Origin: Nautilus pompilius
Taxonomy: Eukaryota > Mollusca > Cephalopoda > Nautilida > Nautilidae
DNA: 64,000 nt
Reading direction: 5' to 3'
Assembly: GCA_018389105.1 (NCBI GenBank)
Contig: JACATO010000648.1
Location: 2,356,001 to 2,420,000 of the forward strand
The position numbers and the translations under genes are program-made. Shown piece after piece: positions 36,580 through 49,299 of the stretch. Numbering within the stretch: the first letter of the stretch is position 1; every line of letters starts with the position of its first letter. The notes under the pieces are model-generated. The model was not told the DNA's origin, did not search any database, and saw only the letters and a program-made list of their open reading frames with translations.

Positions 36580-38810
36580 CCATCTACATTCAAAATTTGC
36601 CACGCCAATGCCAGAAGTATTGTTACCAAAACTGATTGTTTAAAATCTTGTCATTTTAGGAGTTACAGGCATGTAGACTGAAATAGGTACAATACAGTAA
36701 AAAAAATTTTTAAAAAATGATGCGGCTTTTTCAATAGTATTATCACAGGTGACTTTACCTGGGGGGGGGGGGGTGATCAAGATATGGAATAGACCGCACG
36801 TGCAGGTTCAGCATTCGCATCTTTATTAGATCTAGCATGTTTCTGATCCCAGTGTTCGCCATGTTATTAATTGCCTTAAACCACTAGATAGCAGCAGTCA
36901 GGAGGATAGATAATATATTGCTTAATGTAAGCAAGCTTTGTTTGTCGTCAAAAAAGGTTTAAGATCAAGAGAGAGAGACCTCATCAGGGTAAGCATTCCT
37001 GTTATCAGGTGTTTTGCTTGATGAAGCCTTAGACACCAGCATAGATGCTATTTGGACTGCATCTGAATCCACTTGATGGAGCAGTTGTGATCTAGCAATT
37101 CCAAGAAAAATTTTTAAAAAAAAAATAACAATACACACACACTGACCTGGGCAAATAACAAGGGAATTATTGGGCACAATCAAAACTATGTAAAATGGTT
37201 TAGAATTCTGAACATCTTAGGTATTTACGACAATACAATGCATTTCAGGAGAAGTGTAGTAGTAAGGTCAGACTGGCAAACAGCGAGCATTAAATCCAGT
37301 AAGAGAGATTTTGTGTACATGCCCATGAAAACACGCGCAAGAAGCAGGCTGAATCGATAAAGATGCAAATGGTGACCCAAGTAGTTGCAGAAACGACATT
37401 AGCTTTCTGCTTCAAGCGGAAACTTTGGCTTCTATAGGGGCATAATGTATCACCATAACAAAAGATATAGAAAAACAACAAATAACTAAGCTTCAGTTAG
37501 AATAATCCCCTATTTCTGATGGTATTGCTGCTGAAACTCCAAAACTTGTAGCAAATGAAATTAGCTGCTCCCTAATGATTTTTAATTAATCTCTTTTCTC
37601 TTGCAAGCTGCAATCAGACTGGAATGTAGCTAACATTTTAACCATCTTTAAGAAGGTAACAAAAGTGAACCAGGTAATTACTGACCAGTTAGCATGTGTA
37701 TTATAGGCAGAATGTTAGAGTCTGTTATTAAAGATAAACATACAGATTATATGAAAGGGGGGGTTGATATCTTCAAAAAAAGATGTTTAAGGCTAACATT
37801 AATGCTGTTTACCTGAGCTTGAGTAAGGCCTTTAATAGTTCCACATCAACATTTAATTTAAAAAACAATAAAAAATAAAAAAAATTAAGGGTACAGGTAT
37901 TGGTATAAATCTGTTCTTGTGACTGACATATCTAAAATCAAATAGAAGAAAATGTTTTACCTGGTGCTACATTTCTTTTCATGAATGTTGTCAAAAGTTG
38001 CTGTTTAGGGGTTATTTTGAATGTTACTGTTATTGGATTGATTAATAAACTGAAGTGGTTTGCAAATGATATCAAATTACATGGTTGAGGTTATACCAAT
38101 TTTGACATAGTCAACTCCAAAATAACTTAAATACAATGTCTAACTAGGCCAATAGGTGACAGATGGACTACCACTTCCTGTTAATGTATTAATATGGGCT
38201 GTAGTAATCATAACAATACCCACAGCTTCGATGACTGTTTTATTTTGGAATACTGATGAAGAAATAGAGAGTATTCCAGATAACACGGAATGGGATAAGC
38301 AGTGTGCCCAAGTGGTAGTTAGGAAGGAAAAATAGGATCTTAAAGTTACTGCGCAGAACTATTCACATGAAGATGCTGAGGTGGGGGAAAGCTTGTTCGC
38401 TTATTCAGATCTTTAATCAAGCCACATCTATAGTATGTGGCGCAAGCCTGGTATCCATTCCTTGTTAACGATGCTAAGAGTTTGAAGAAGAGGGTTCAGG
38501 ACATTTTACTAGATCGATTTTGGGAATGAAAGATCAGTTACTTTACTGTTCGGACAAAAATTAATCTTCCTACTCTTTCAGGTGAAATGGGGATCTAAAT
38601 GAAAAAAATTTTAAAATTGTGAAAGATTTAGGAAATAGATATCACGGTTACTTTGCTCTCGGAGGGAGGGAGGGGAGTCGTCGTTACAAGCTTTTTAAGA
38701 CGTAGTAGGCCAGACTCTTGTAAGCATTTTGTCACTGATATAGCAGTGACTGCATGGATTGGCCAGCCTGACACGTCTACCATAACCTAAAAACACAGAA
38801 GGGGAATTTA
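36580..38810 (+). pseudogene. CR1/L2-type non-LTR retrotransposon relic (endonuclease + reverse transcriptase)
   Basis: Degenerate coding blocks appear in order on the plus strand. NARSIVTKTDCLKS (36.62 kb) is the start of an AP-endonuclease domain. SIITGDFT (36.74 kb) is the GDFN endonuclease motif. SDWNVANILTIFKK (37.63 kb) and NY-stop-PVSMCIIGRMLESVI (37.68 kb) are the RT blocks before the fingers. VYLSLSKAFNS (37.81 kb) is RT motif A (usual form YLDFSKAFD), with both aspartates changed. LKWFANDIKLHG (38.06 kb) is the F/YADD box with one aspartate changed. IKPHL-stop-YVAQAWYPFL (38.43 kb) and INLPTLSGEM (38.56 kb) are the CR1/L2 C-terminal hallmarks. Several frameshifts and stops show it is dead. 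A G13 run at 36761-36773 lies within it. Confidence 0.88.
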
Positions 38811-39144
38811 CGTAAGTTCATTAGATTCCCTGTACCTCCTGCATGTAACTATAACTACCAAGTGTTGCAATTAAGTAAAGTCCAGCCTTTCACAGATTAT
38901 TTTAATTTATCCTTTTATCACATTTCTTCATTAGTCATTTTAATGGCTCCTTTGTCTCCCTCCCCCCCCCCAAACCAGTGAGTCCAGCTAGTTTCTCTCT
39001 CCTTCCGACTTTATAACACTGTAATCAAGCGCAGAGACAATGCATACAAGCGTACGTACGGTACCACATTTTAGAAACTGGGCAGTTAATTTGGACACTC
39101 CCCACCATCTCGCTAGTAGAACTAACTAAAAAACACCCTACATG

Positions 39145-39255
39145 GTGCTGTGCGCTAAGGCATCGATCAAAAAAGAAAATACACTAAAAAATATTTGACA
39201 ACCAACAGGTCACAAGTTCAGGACCAGCTCCAGCTACTCGTTCTATTTAAAAAAT
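39145..39255 (+). repeat. degenerate tRNA-derived SINE copy
   Basis: TGGTGCTGTGCGCTAAGGCATC is A-box-like, and CAGGTCACAAGTTCAGGACC is B-box-like. A body of uncertain end follows. Confidence 0.5.
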
Positions 39256-40267
39256 GAATAGGAAAAGCTGCTGCATATTAGCAAAACCACATACCAAGGT
39301 ATCCCTTGGGGCAAACCCTGATCATCACAGTAGAGACATAGGTCTTTGGCTGGCGACGCTAACAAGTTGATGAAAAATGTCCGAACGGTCTATTTCCGCC
39401 TTCACCTTCGTCGACTAAACATGCATGCAAGTTGGGTGTTTGCACATACAACACAAGTCCTTTTTAAAAACAGTTGTATGATGAAAATTATCATGGGTTA
39501 CATTATACATTCATGAATATGTATATTGTTACAATATATTTGTGCAGCTTATAAGTTAAGGTGCATGGAGTCTAAAGCACGATGTTTGTTTGCCAATAAT
39601 AAAGGAAATGCTTCCCCAGTGCAATGCTATCCCCCTAGTCCATCAAACTAAACACAGCCCCTCAATCCTGTTTTAGGTTTATTAATTGTAAATATTATCT
39701 AGACTGTAGCATCCAAGCTCTACATCATTAACTCTAGTGCTTTCTTTAAGCACTCAGCTTTTAGCCAATTTTATTCTAGAAACCATCTTTTCTGTTGCAT
39801 TGCAATGTGGGAATTTTTTAAATAATTACCAGCAAATAGGAACTTGTTTCAGACTCCATACTTCCTCCCCACCAAAGCCACTTTAACATTGCTAAAGTGA
39901 GAGATAATGCTGTACTGGAAGAAATGGATGAAAATTGATTTCTCTGACAGAGTTTATAAATTTTGGGTTTTCTCTGTTATCCAGTGCTTAGAAGATTACT
40001 TCAAAGTAACATATTTCTATATTATTTTTCTTTTCCAGGGAAGTGTGCTCCAGCAAATTTTCACCTTTCCCCCCCCCCCATATTTCTGTTTAGTATATTT
40101 TCATACAACCTCTCTTGTTTATGCAAATACGTGAACAAAAGAAAACGCATATCTTGATAAAAATGCCCTTCTTGAATTACTTTTCACACCCCTCACCCAG
40201 CATTAAAATCTGACTCCCAGACTCAAGCAAAAACCTCCACAAAAGCAATTTCATACCACTGTTGTTT
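39256..40267. other. non-coding stretch
   Basis: AT-rich, with no supported feature apart from a C10 run near 40070. Confidence 0.5.
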
Positions 40268-41056
40268 TTACTTTATGAAAGCATTTATGAGCAGAAACAG
40301 CATGGCGCCAGAATGGAGCCCGCACGTCAAGCTGTGCTCAGTGGCGATCAGACGTGATGAAGGACATCCTTGCAATAGGCCTCGGATTTTTTCCAGCTGT
40401 AGAGAGTTCCGCACGACGCAAGCTGATGCTTTCTTCAAAGAAAACCCCATGGCGAGGCTCTCGGTGAATGCACTGTATACTGTCATGGTTGCATTGCTAC
40501 CGACAACAATCGCAATACTTTGCTTGCAGTCACCGGAATGGTCTGCAGCCTTGGAAAAGAAAAATAATAGATAAATAAATAATTGATATTTGAAAATAGA
40601 AAACTGCTTGTGTTTGCCTATTTTATTGAAATGATAAGTGAGAACGGGGCAGTTGTCTTATTTATGATCACAGATTACTAGCAGCGCCCCCTAGATGAGA
40701 GTTTCAAAGTTACCTGCTCCTGCGCAACTAAAGTGTGTACATAAAGCCACTGTTAAGAAACATTTAAGCAGTACCCTGTTGCTGAGATCTAGGTATTCAG
40801 AGAGGGGCTGGGTGGTGACCTTGTAGTGTCTACATTTGACTGAAAGCAAGTTAGCTTTGTTTTTGTGAGTGGCGGGGAACAGTAGACACCGATCTGGTTG
40901 TCAGATTGACTTTTCTGAAGAGAAAGGTGTCTAAAAAAAAAATGGCGTTCACTAAAGCCCTCCAAGAGAGATAACCCCCCCCCCCTATTGTTGTAGACTT
41001 AAAATCTATTTTAAAAAAAACACACTTACCACATTCATATTATCAAAATCAACCAT
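40268..41056 (-). CDS. possible two-exon 3' end of an unrecognised gene
   Basis: On the minus strand a 27-bp exon (41056-41030) is bounded by an acceptor CTGTTATTTCAG and a donor GTAAGTG. It would join in phase 0 to a second exon (40549-40268) preceded by a strong pyrimidine-rich acceptor (TTTTTCTTTTCCAAG) and ending in a TAA. The joined frame starts MVDFDNMNV/AADHSGDCKQ and ends LTCGLHSGAMLFLLINAFIK: 103 residues, four cysteines, and a C-terminal hydrophobic run. The second exon is markedly richer in GC and CpG than its flanks. Whether the ATG in the mini-exon is the start or an internal Met is unknown. The plus strand is also open across the second exon, which weakens the case. Not recognised. 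Confidence 0.35.
40681..40697 (-). promoter_or_regulatory. CTCF-like motif
   Basis: On the minus strand CTAGGGGGCGCTGC matches the classic CTCF core (CACTAGGGGGCGCT). Occupancy is unknown. Confidence 0.4.
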
Positions 41057-44000
41057 CTGAAATAACAGAGCTTTGAGAATAGATCAGAGGAACAGAAACT
41101 CTACAATTTATACATAGCCCCATTGGTGTATAGTGTGTCCTTAAGACCATCTGAGAATCCTGTTTTACAATTCTACTGGGTAACTCATGCCTTGGATCTA
41201 CAATGCGTTAACTGAAGGAAAAACAACAATAATATGATTTGGGGGGAAGGGGGCAGGGTTATCGTATAATCTTTTACATGGAAATAGAGAACCGAGTTAT
41301 GGAGGAAAAAAGATGAGCTTTCACTGCCTCTGTATTCAGCTTTGTCACAAAACTGAGACAAGATAGAGTAATGGGGGGGATGGATGCTTTTGAGTCACAA
41401 ACCGACCTGGATATGAAGGGGAAACAAATCAATAAAGTGTAAACAGGATGGGTTCAGCATTTTTTTTTTGGAACTTTCTATAATTTGAATTTAGAATTTT
41501 TTGCTAAAAAAAAGAAAAAAAAATCAAACAACAACAAATCGATCAAACCCTGTTAATCCTGAGGCCCTTGTTTCTGCTAATGGCAGTATTGTCTGAGGAA
41601 ATGGAAAACTGATTCTTTGATTTCCCAGTTTTTGTTTTTTTTGTTTTTATTATTATTATTCACACTATAGCAATTTCCTGTCAGATCACATGGGGGAAAA
41701 ACGCTACTTTTTTTCCCTTAACAAGAAGTAAATGCAGACCTGAAATACCTCCAGAGATCCTAATATTTAGACATTGTTGTGCTGACTGAACTGGTGTAGA
41801 CTTGTTCATGACTTCATGGAATAAAATACCAGGGATATATTTGGTATTTAAGACTTCTTCTACATGTCCAAGTGGAGATCTTAAACTTTGGGGTTTTTGA
41901 TGAAAAGAAAACAACAACAGTATTGTTCATTGTGCACCCCAGAGCCTTTATCAGTAATTCCTGGTATAAAAGCAGCTGTTATCATTTGTCCCAAACCCCT
42001 GGAGTTTCCCGCCTTAGCTAATACTGACAAACTCATCTCTTCAAACTCCTCAGTGCCCTAAGATTTACTGCATCACCAAGTTTCTTGTCTTCTTCTGATT
42101 TTTACCATATCTTATTTTCAGTCCTTTCATGGAGGGATTCCAAAGTTTTTCAGAATAGGCAATGATGTCACATGCATCACATCTTTGATTTCTTAGTACT
42201 TAAGGAGTTTGTCTTAAAGCTGTAAGTGTAAACATGTTCTGACATTTATCTTTTCTGCCATCATCGCTATCTTGTATAACTGTCATTCAAAAGTCAGGTC
42301 TGTTCCTGATGAGGAATGCAAATTGGTTAGTTTCTAATTTAAATGTCTCTCCTGCTAGTAAGTTAAATCTACATCAGTGTCCTTCTGTTTGATTTTTCTT
42401 TTGGCTGAATTCTCTTCTGCTCTATTGCATGTGGCCCTGACTTTTCCTCCATTTTATAGATTCCTGGTACTATCTCCCTTTCTCTCTGAAAACTCTTTTC
42501 CTTCTTAATGCTTTTCCAGTAGCATTGAGACTGGGGTCTGGCACCACCCCAACCTGGTAACTCCTTGGAGAGATGTCACAGCACTGTCTATAATTTTAAA
42601 TGATGATTATTTGCCTAGTTTCACCTGTGCAGCGCTTTCAGACCAACCATGTTGGGTCAGGATCAGGTGAGTGGAACAAAAAGAAATGTAATACACAAAG
42701 TTCTTTTTTTTTCTCCTTATTCTTCTTCTAAGAATCACCCTGGCTCCACTTTAATTAAAGATTTTTCAGTAATTTCATCAGGATAAAAGATTCTTTTAAT
42801 ACTTGATCAACACATTTAATTTTTTCGGGCAAACTTGCCGAACCACAGATTTGAAAAGTTGACCAAAACAGGGCGGAGCAAATAGTTTGTTCAGCAGCAG
42901 GGAACCTGCTTCAGAAATCTCAATATTTATCTCTCTATGTATGTGTATCTTTCCCAAACACTGACAATTTGATAAAACCATGAGTTATTGTACATTTCCA
43001 CATCCAGACAGGGAAGAGTTATTAAGTCTTTGATCCATAGTAAATTGTACAGGTCTAATGGCATTAGGAGAGAGTCATGAGGCATGGCTGAACAGCCACA
43101 CAACAAAAGTACCATCAATGTGCAAGACGGATTTTAGGTTCAGTAGAAACTAAATCTACAACTAGCTTTTAAAAAAAAAAAAACTTCAGTTGGCTAAAAC
43201 TGAAGAACCTATGGCTGTTGTTGTTCCTTTAAAACCAACCTTTCCATACAAAGTATGTGAAAGACAAAGGTGAATTCAGTCTCCAATATCTCTAAGAAAA
43301 CGATCTGTTTCTAAGTATTGTTATTGGAATGCAATCTACTGAGAGGAATTCAAGAATATTCATCAGTGAGAATATTAGTGAGCAAATCATCATCAAGGCT
43401 GTCAGAGGAATCCGAATATATTTTTAATTTTTATTTTTTCTTTAAGAGAACTGCACTTTTATTTACAAAAGAATCCGTGACCAACAAGAGAAATAATTTC
43501 AAAAATATTTTCCACACATGAAGATGAATCAGTACTACTGAAAATACATTATATCAGACATCAATCAACCAATAATAATAGTCCTCCTTTTTTAAGAAAA
43601 ATGTTTTTAGTGATTTTGTTGTTAACCGTTGAGAGCAGGTGTTGGATTTTTTATTTACTTGTTTACAACACTCTAATAAAGAAGTGACTTTGGCAATGTA
43701 ATCTGTTTTGTTTTAGAACAGTGGCAGAGTTTCCTTTATTACCAGGAAGTATCACAATGCTGGAATCAGATTCTAGTTGCTTAACTGCAATATGTTCGTT
43801 TTCAGATAATCTAGAAAAAACATACATCACTTGTCCTTGCTTTGATTTCAGTGGTAGTGGAAGGATCCATACTAGTCAAACCAGCCTCGATCAATATTAG
43901 AAACAGTGTCTAAACTTGACAAACATTTCCAGGTTGCAGTGAATTTCAGACCTGTTGTAAACAAACAATCCGTCTTTTGTTAGACTTTTTGTGAAAGAAT

Positions 44001-44930
44001 AATGTTTGTGATGTTAAAATTAAGTTGTCAGTCTCTTTGTATAAGAGTTCTCTTTCAGTATTAAATGGCCAAAATAACAGGCATGGATCAAGAAAATAAC
44101 CTTAAAAATCTATTTCTCAACATGATGATCACAGAAAAGTACATTCTTTTACACTGGGCATCTAGGAACAGAGTGGATGTTTGTGGAAAACTACAAAGAA
44201 AAAACAAATGATTCAAGGAATGGTGTCTTACAGTTTGATTTTACCTAAACTAAATACATATATATATATTAGAGATTCGGATTGATGATACAATACAGTG
44301 AGAGAATAAAGGGAAAAACTAACAGTTTTTTGTCTTTACTCCAAAAATAAAGCCATCAATCGTGTCTATGTTCAAATAATTTTTCTCCCCTTTTAACAGT
44401 ATTTTTGTGCAAGTACATATAGGCAGCAATTTTCTTGGCAAAATCATGTCCCTCGGTTCCAGACAGATAATCAAGGAGTCGCTTGATCCAGGAAGAGAAA
44501 ATCACACAAAATACTTTCATATTCTGGATTACTAATTACATCCCTCCTAACTATTTTTTTTTTCTTTTTTAATTAATGTGTCAGTGAAGGTTCTTCAAGC
44601 TGCTCTTATTTAGGGCATAATCTATTTTCCTGTAAGGGCACCTTGTCCCTTCCATCCCCAGGGATCTGCAGAGATGGTAGAAAACAAATGTGAGAAGTTA
44701 CCTGCCTGTTTCAGATACAGGGCAGCTTGTGGAAGTAAAATGAACCAGCAAACTGACTAATAACACTAGGTAACAAAAATTTAGTTAATTTCATTTTTAA
44801 ACATTTCTCATGGCATTCTGCATGTCAAATACAGTTCCAGCATTGGATTTTGGTAAATGTCAAGCATATTAGAAATAATTATACCATTATAGTTGATAGA
44901 ATGGGTGCACAATGTGGAACATCCTAAAAA
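41057..44930. other. non-coding stretch
   Basis: About 3.9 kb of AT-rich DNA with homopolymers. I examined open frames on both strands and found no splice-consistent or motif-bearing exon. Confidence 0.5.
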
Positions 44931-44944
44931 TTCCTGGATTTTTT

Positions 44945-45004
44945 AGAACTTTCTAGAATATTCTATCACTTTCTGGAACATTCTAGCTCTTTCTAGAAGT
45001 TTCT
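44945..45004 (+). promoter_or_regulatory. heat-shock-element array
   Basis: Heat-shock factor binds alternating nGAAn/nTTCn pentamers. Here, on an exact 5-bp grid, the pentamer cores are GAA (44946), TTC (44951), GAA (44956), TTC (44961), a mismatch (44966), TTC (44971), GAA (44976), TTC (44981), a mismatch (44986), TTC (44991), GAA (44996) and TTC (45001). Ten of twelve consecutive positions carry the expected alternating core. A trimer binds three pentamers, so this array could bind several trimers. It lies 27 bp upstream of a TATA box and about 105 bp upstream of the ATG at 45110. Confidence 0.88.
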
Positions 45005-45028
45005 AAGACTTCCATCCATAAACCAAGG

Positions 45029-45036
45029 TATATAAA
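45029..45036 (+). promoter_or_regulatory. TATA box
   Basis: TATATAAA, placed between the heat-shock-element array and the ATG at 45110. A start site around 45060 would leave a 5' leader of about 50 bases. Confidence 0.75.
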
Positions 45037-45109
45037 CTCTTGTGCACACTTAGCCCATATGAAATAAAAGCATTTAACAGGTGATTTTTAATTCTGTTAT
45101 TAAGTAAGA

Positions 45110-46735
45110 ATGGCTGCAAATCGGAAATGCAAGCTCTCTGTAGACTCATTTTGTTATGTTTGTGAATTCTATGACTGCAAGATCACACCGAACAATAAAT
45201 TTTCACTGGCCTGTGAATCGTACTTTGGAATGAAGATTGGTGATCAAGATAAAGCATGGGCACCTCATGTGGCTTGTGGAACATGCAGATCAGCGCTAGA
45301 AGGATGGTTAAGAGATCACAAAGCGATGCCATTTGCTATCCCTCGCATTTGGCGAGATCCTAAGAATCACATAGATGACTGTTACTTTTGTCTAGTGGAT
45401 GTGTCAAGATTCAGGAACACCAAAAACAGACATGATGTTGTGTATCCAAATATTCCATCATCCACTGCACCAATTCCACACAATGATGACTTTCCAGTGC
45501 CACAGCCACAATCCAAATCCAAAGAAGCAGATTCATCAGAAAGTGAAAATTCACCTGTAGATGAAAACTATGGTTCTGACTTAATTTCAAAGTCTTATTT
45601 TCCAAATCAGTAAAAACTGAATGACTTTGTACGAGATTTAGATTTAACAAAATCTAACGCTGAACTCCTTATATCAGGCTGGAAGAATGGAATCTCTTGA
45701 ATAGCAGTTGTAAATCTACATCTTCCAGAAAGAGCCATGAAAAATTCTCAAGATACCTCTCAGCGAATGGCAGATTGTGCTTCTGCAGTGACATTAATAG
45801 CTTGTTTTATGAAATGGGTATTATGCACGATCCTACTGAAAGGTGTCTCTTTATTGACAGTTCGGTGAGAAGTCTCAAAATAGTCCTTCACAATGGAAAC
45901 AAATATCCATGGATACCCATTGGCCATTCTGTACATATGAAGGAGGATTATGGAAATGTTAAGTTTCTGCTGGAGAAAATTGACTACAAAAACATAACTG
46001 GGATTTTTGTGGAGATTTTAAGATGATTGGTTTTTTGAAAGGACTGCAAGAAGGGTTCACAAAATACTCATGCTTTCTCTGCCTTTGAGATAGTCGTGCC
46101 ACATCACAGCATTACAGAAGAGTGGTGTGGCCAGCCAGAGATCAGTTTATTCCCTGAACATAAAATGAATATGAGCCCTTGGTGAGATCAGAAAACACCC
46201 TCATGACTCCACTGCACATAAAACTGGGGCTTCTGAAGCTGGTCATTAAAGATCTTAACACAGAAAGTGAAGCATTCCAACACATTTGCGAATTGTTTCC
46301 AAATCTTTAAGAAGCAAAAGTAAAAGGTAAGATTTCTGTTGGGTCGAAAGTTCGTCAAGTGCTCAAATCAGAAGAAAAGATGTCAGAACAAGAAAAACAA
46401 ATATAGAAGGCATTTTGTTTAGTTGTCAGAAGAAACTTCCTGGGAAACAGAAGTGAAAAATATATACAATTGATTGAAGATTTAATCAATGAGTGTGAAA
46501 AGCTTGGATGCAGAATCTCTCAAGCTTCACGTCCTTTATTCTCATCTAGATTTCTTCAAAGAGAACATGGAATATTTCAGTGAAGAGCATGGTAAAGAGA
46601 TTTCACCAAGACATCCTAACAATGCAAAAGAAATATCAGCAAAGATGGGATGTCAGAATGATGGGTGACTATATTGGGGGTCTAATTCGTGGTGACACTT
46701 CAATGTATAGAAGTCCGAAAAGTTGTGCAATTTAG
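45110..46735 (+). pseudogene. multicopy invertebrate family protein, N-terminal 167 codons intact, remainder frameshifted
   Basis: The first frame (45110-45613) is intact. It has three CxxC pairs likely to bind zinc: FCYVC (residues 14-18), CGTC (56-59) and DDCYFC (89-94), with AMPFAIPRIWRDP between the last two and an acidic/serine-rich tail. Beyond the stop, the rest of the family protein continues in changing frames: NGRLCFCSDINSLFYEMGI, FIDSSVRSLKIVLHNGNKYP, CGDFKMIGFLKGLQEGFTKY with a CFLC knuckle, MTPLHIKLGLLKLVIKDL, ISVGSKVRQVLK, and a C-terminal KRFHQDILTMQKKYQQRW, then MMGDYIGGLIRG, ending at a TAG at 46733-46735. I recall similar uncharacterised proteins in high copy number in hydrozoans and arthropods, which suggests a mobile element. 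No terminal repeats were found. The 19-kb relic is a second copy. Confidence 0.8.
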
Positions 46736-49290
46736 ATTTTTGCTGTACTTAATAATTAAATAAATGTAATGAATAAACTTTTTTCATGAGTTAAAATGAT
46801 TTTTTTTTTGGTTTGGGAAAAGTTAGTTAGTTGTACCCGTATTATCAGTAATGATGTGTTATAAAATGTTTAAAGTAACATTCTGAGTGAAAAACTGACA
46901 CTTTAGAAAAAACCAGAGTGCTGTTAGTAAGCAGCTCACCAAACCCGACCATTGCTGGTAGCGGTGGTTAATAGACAAATCAATTTTAAAATTGCATTCA
47001 TAAGCATTTCTTTTTCCTACTGACTTTGTATAAGCCATGATGGTTCATCGTAAAAATTGAAAAAGTAATGTGTGCGCTGTTTAGTAACGTATTTGGCTGC
47101 ACAAAATCTGAGACAGAACTATTCACATGGAACATTATACCATTAACACAACTGAAAAATAGATTTATCAGCATTGTCACATCCAATCTCTCAGCAGGAT
47201 CCTCGTCAGTATTCAAAATTTGGGATCCCCCAGGATGAGGGGGAAATGATGCACAACCTTAGTACACCATTGTTTAAGTGAAAAAATGTGTGCTTCACCT
47301 GCAAATGACATTTGTGGACAGTGGCCAGTTAATCTCTGCAGTGGAAGGCCTAGTGTTTCTGGACTAGTCTGCCAGCACCAGATGATGGAATGGCACTTCA
47401 GCAATGTATATCCACATTTAACTTCTAGTCCTAAAGGTCAGCAGCCTTTTTGCTTTATGGAGCAGATATCCTGCAGAAGATATCCACCGGGTCAAAACAT
47501 CAGAGTTGGCAAGTCTGTCTGTTTTCCATGTCCTGTGGGGTTCACTTGTATCTCAACTTAGTCATTGGTGACCATACCACCATGTTAAGTCCAGAAAATT
47601 TTGTTTTAAGTTTAATGGTAAAAATAACTGCAAACTGTCATGGGTTTTCATTTTGTGAATATATAGTGCCAAGGAAGAATAAATGGTATCAATGCCTAAT
47701 ATTTGATCAACTTCATGTTTTCACTGCTCAGCACAAGTTCAAAGGTGCTGACAAATCCAAAAGATTCTTCCTTCACATGTTGTGATTTTTGTTTATTTCC
47801 TTTGTATGTAAAAGTAAAATACAGTCAGCATGTCTTTCATATTGAAATGTTTTAAGCAATGTCAGCCAGCAACTGCTCACCAAATCTCAGCAGGCTGCCT
47901 TTCCGTCAATATTCTTTATCTGCACTTTGTTAACCCACTGAGAAATACAAAATATTTATTGACCATTTAATTTTGATCTGTAGCCAAATGCAGGAAGCAA
48001 TTTTACGATCGCCTGTAATGACACATGGCCAATTCCCCACGGGGCACTGAAAATACTGTCCATAAGTTGTCCCCATAACGCATGTTGATGACACAAACTG
48101 CACAACTGCTGATGCTTTCAGATTCTTACTTTCCACGCATCACGCTGAGTCATCTTCAAACGTGCGTGTGTAGCGTTTCTTTTCTAAAATTTTGAGCAAA
48201 GTCTGGAGAGTTATAGAGCAAAATGGAAAATTCTGGTTAGCTACATCACTTAAATGAGACAAAATTCTGCTTCGTTCGTGCTTGCATCCATAACAAGTAG
48301 CTATGCAGAAAACGTAGCAAGATATTCTTCCACATAGTTCATAATTATTTCTGCATATGATTTGAAAGCAGATTCACATTTATGTATAAAATTGTGTGTA
48401 TGTGTGTGTGTGTTGTGTGTGTATATAGACACATACATAATTATATTGTGTCAGCATTACAGAATTAAAAATTCCATATCAAGGTTATACTAGGTTTTTT
48501 TTAAGTAAATCAGATTTAGAGCTGTCATCCATAGAGGTGATTTTTTGGGCTTATCAAATTTTAATTTTTTTAAAAGAAATCACGTTTACAATAAATATGA
48601 GGATTTAATATAGGATCTGCATTAATCTTAAAGCAAACAAAAAATTTGGCTGACATTAGTTTGAAGCGAAAGGGGGTGTTCCATATATCATTTCGCATAA
48701 TAAAAATTTAATGTAAGGCCGCCATCAATTACAAATAGTCTTTCATTTAGAATTTGCATAATAAAAGTTTTATTAGAATTCTAATAATTTCTAATAGGAT
48801 TGGAATCAATTACATGGGGTTTAGATCCCTTACAAGGCACGAACTCATGAAGTAACTTTAATATCAGGTTAAAAATTTTTGTTGTACAAAATTCACATCA
48901 GTGACTGAGTTTTGTCAGGGCTGATAATCATCAGATAACTTTCATATACGGGCTTACATCGGTGGTTATGTAATTAGTTTCGTACATTTATTTAAGTTAA
49001 CTTATGATGGGTAGAAACTTGTTTGGCCACTTACCAAGGTATGAGCAGTTTTTTCACCTGAAGAACCCTTAATGAGATCCCAGGTTGTAGTTTCTTAGTA
49101 AACAGTCTGTTTTCATTAAAGCTGCACAGTCAGAGATCAAAGTCCAGCAATAAGACCAATGGATCATTAGTAACCAGACCGATGGTGGCACAAATATACA
49201 TTCAACTGTGAGGGAGGAGAAAGTTAATGCGGAGTAGTGGTTTAGAGAGATAAGACTCTGTGCATTTCACTTTCTTCAGGTTCCAACAAC
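46736..49290. other. non-coding stretch
   Basis: AT-rich DNA with a GT/TA microsatellite near 48396-48424. Plus-strand open frames at 47286-47785 have no recognised motif. Confidence 0.5.
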
Positions 49291-49299
49291 CCAGAAAAC

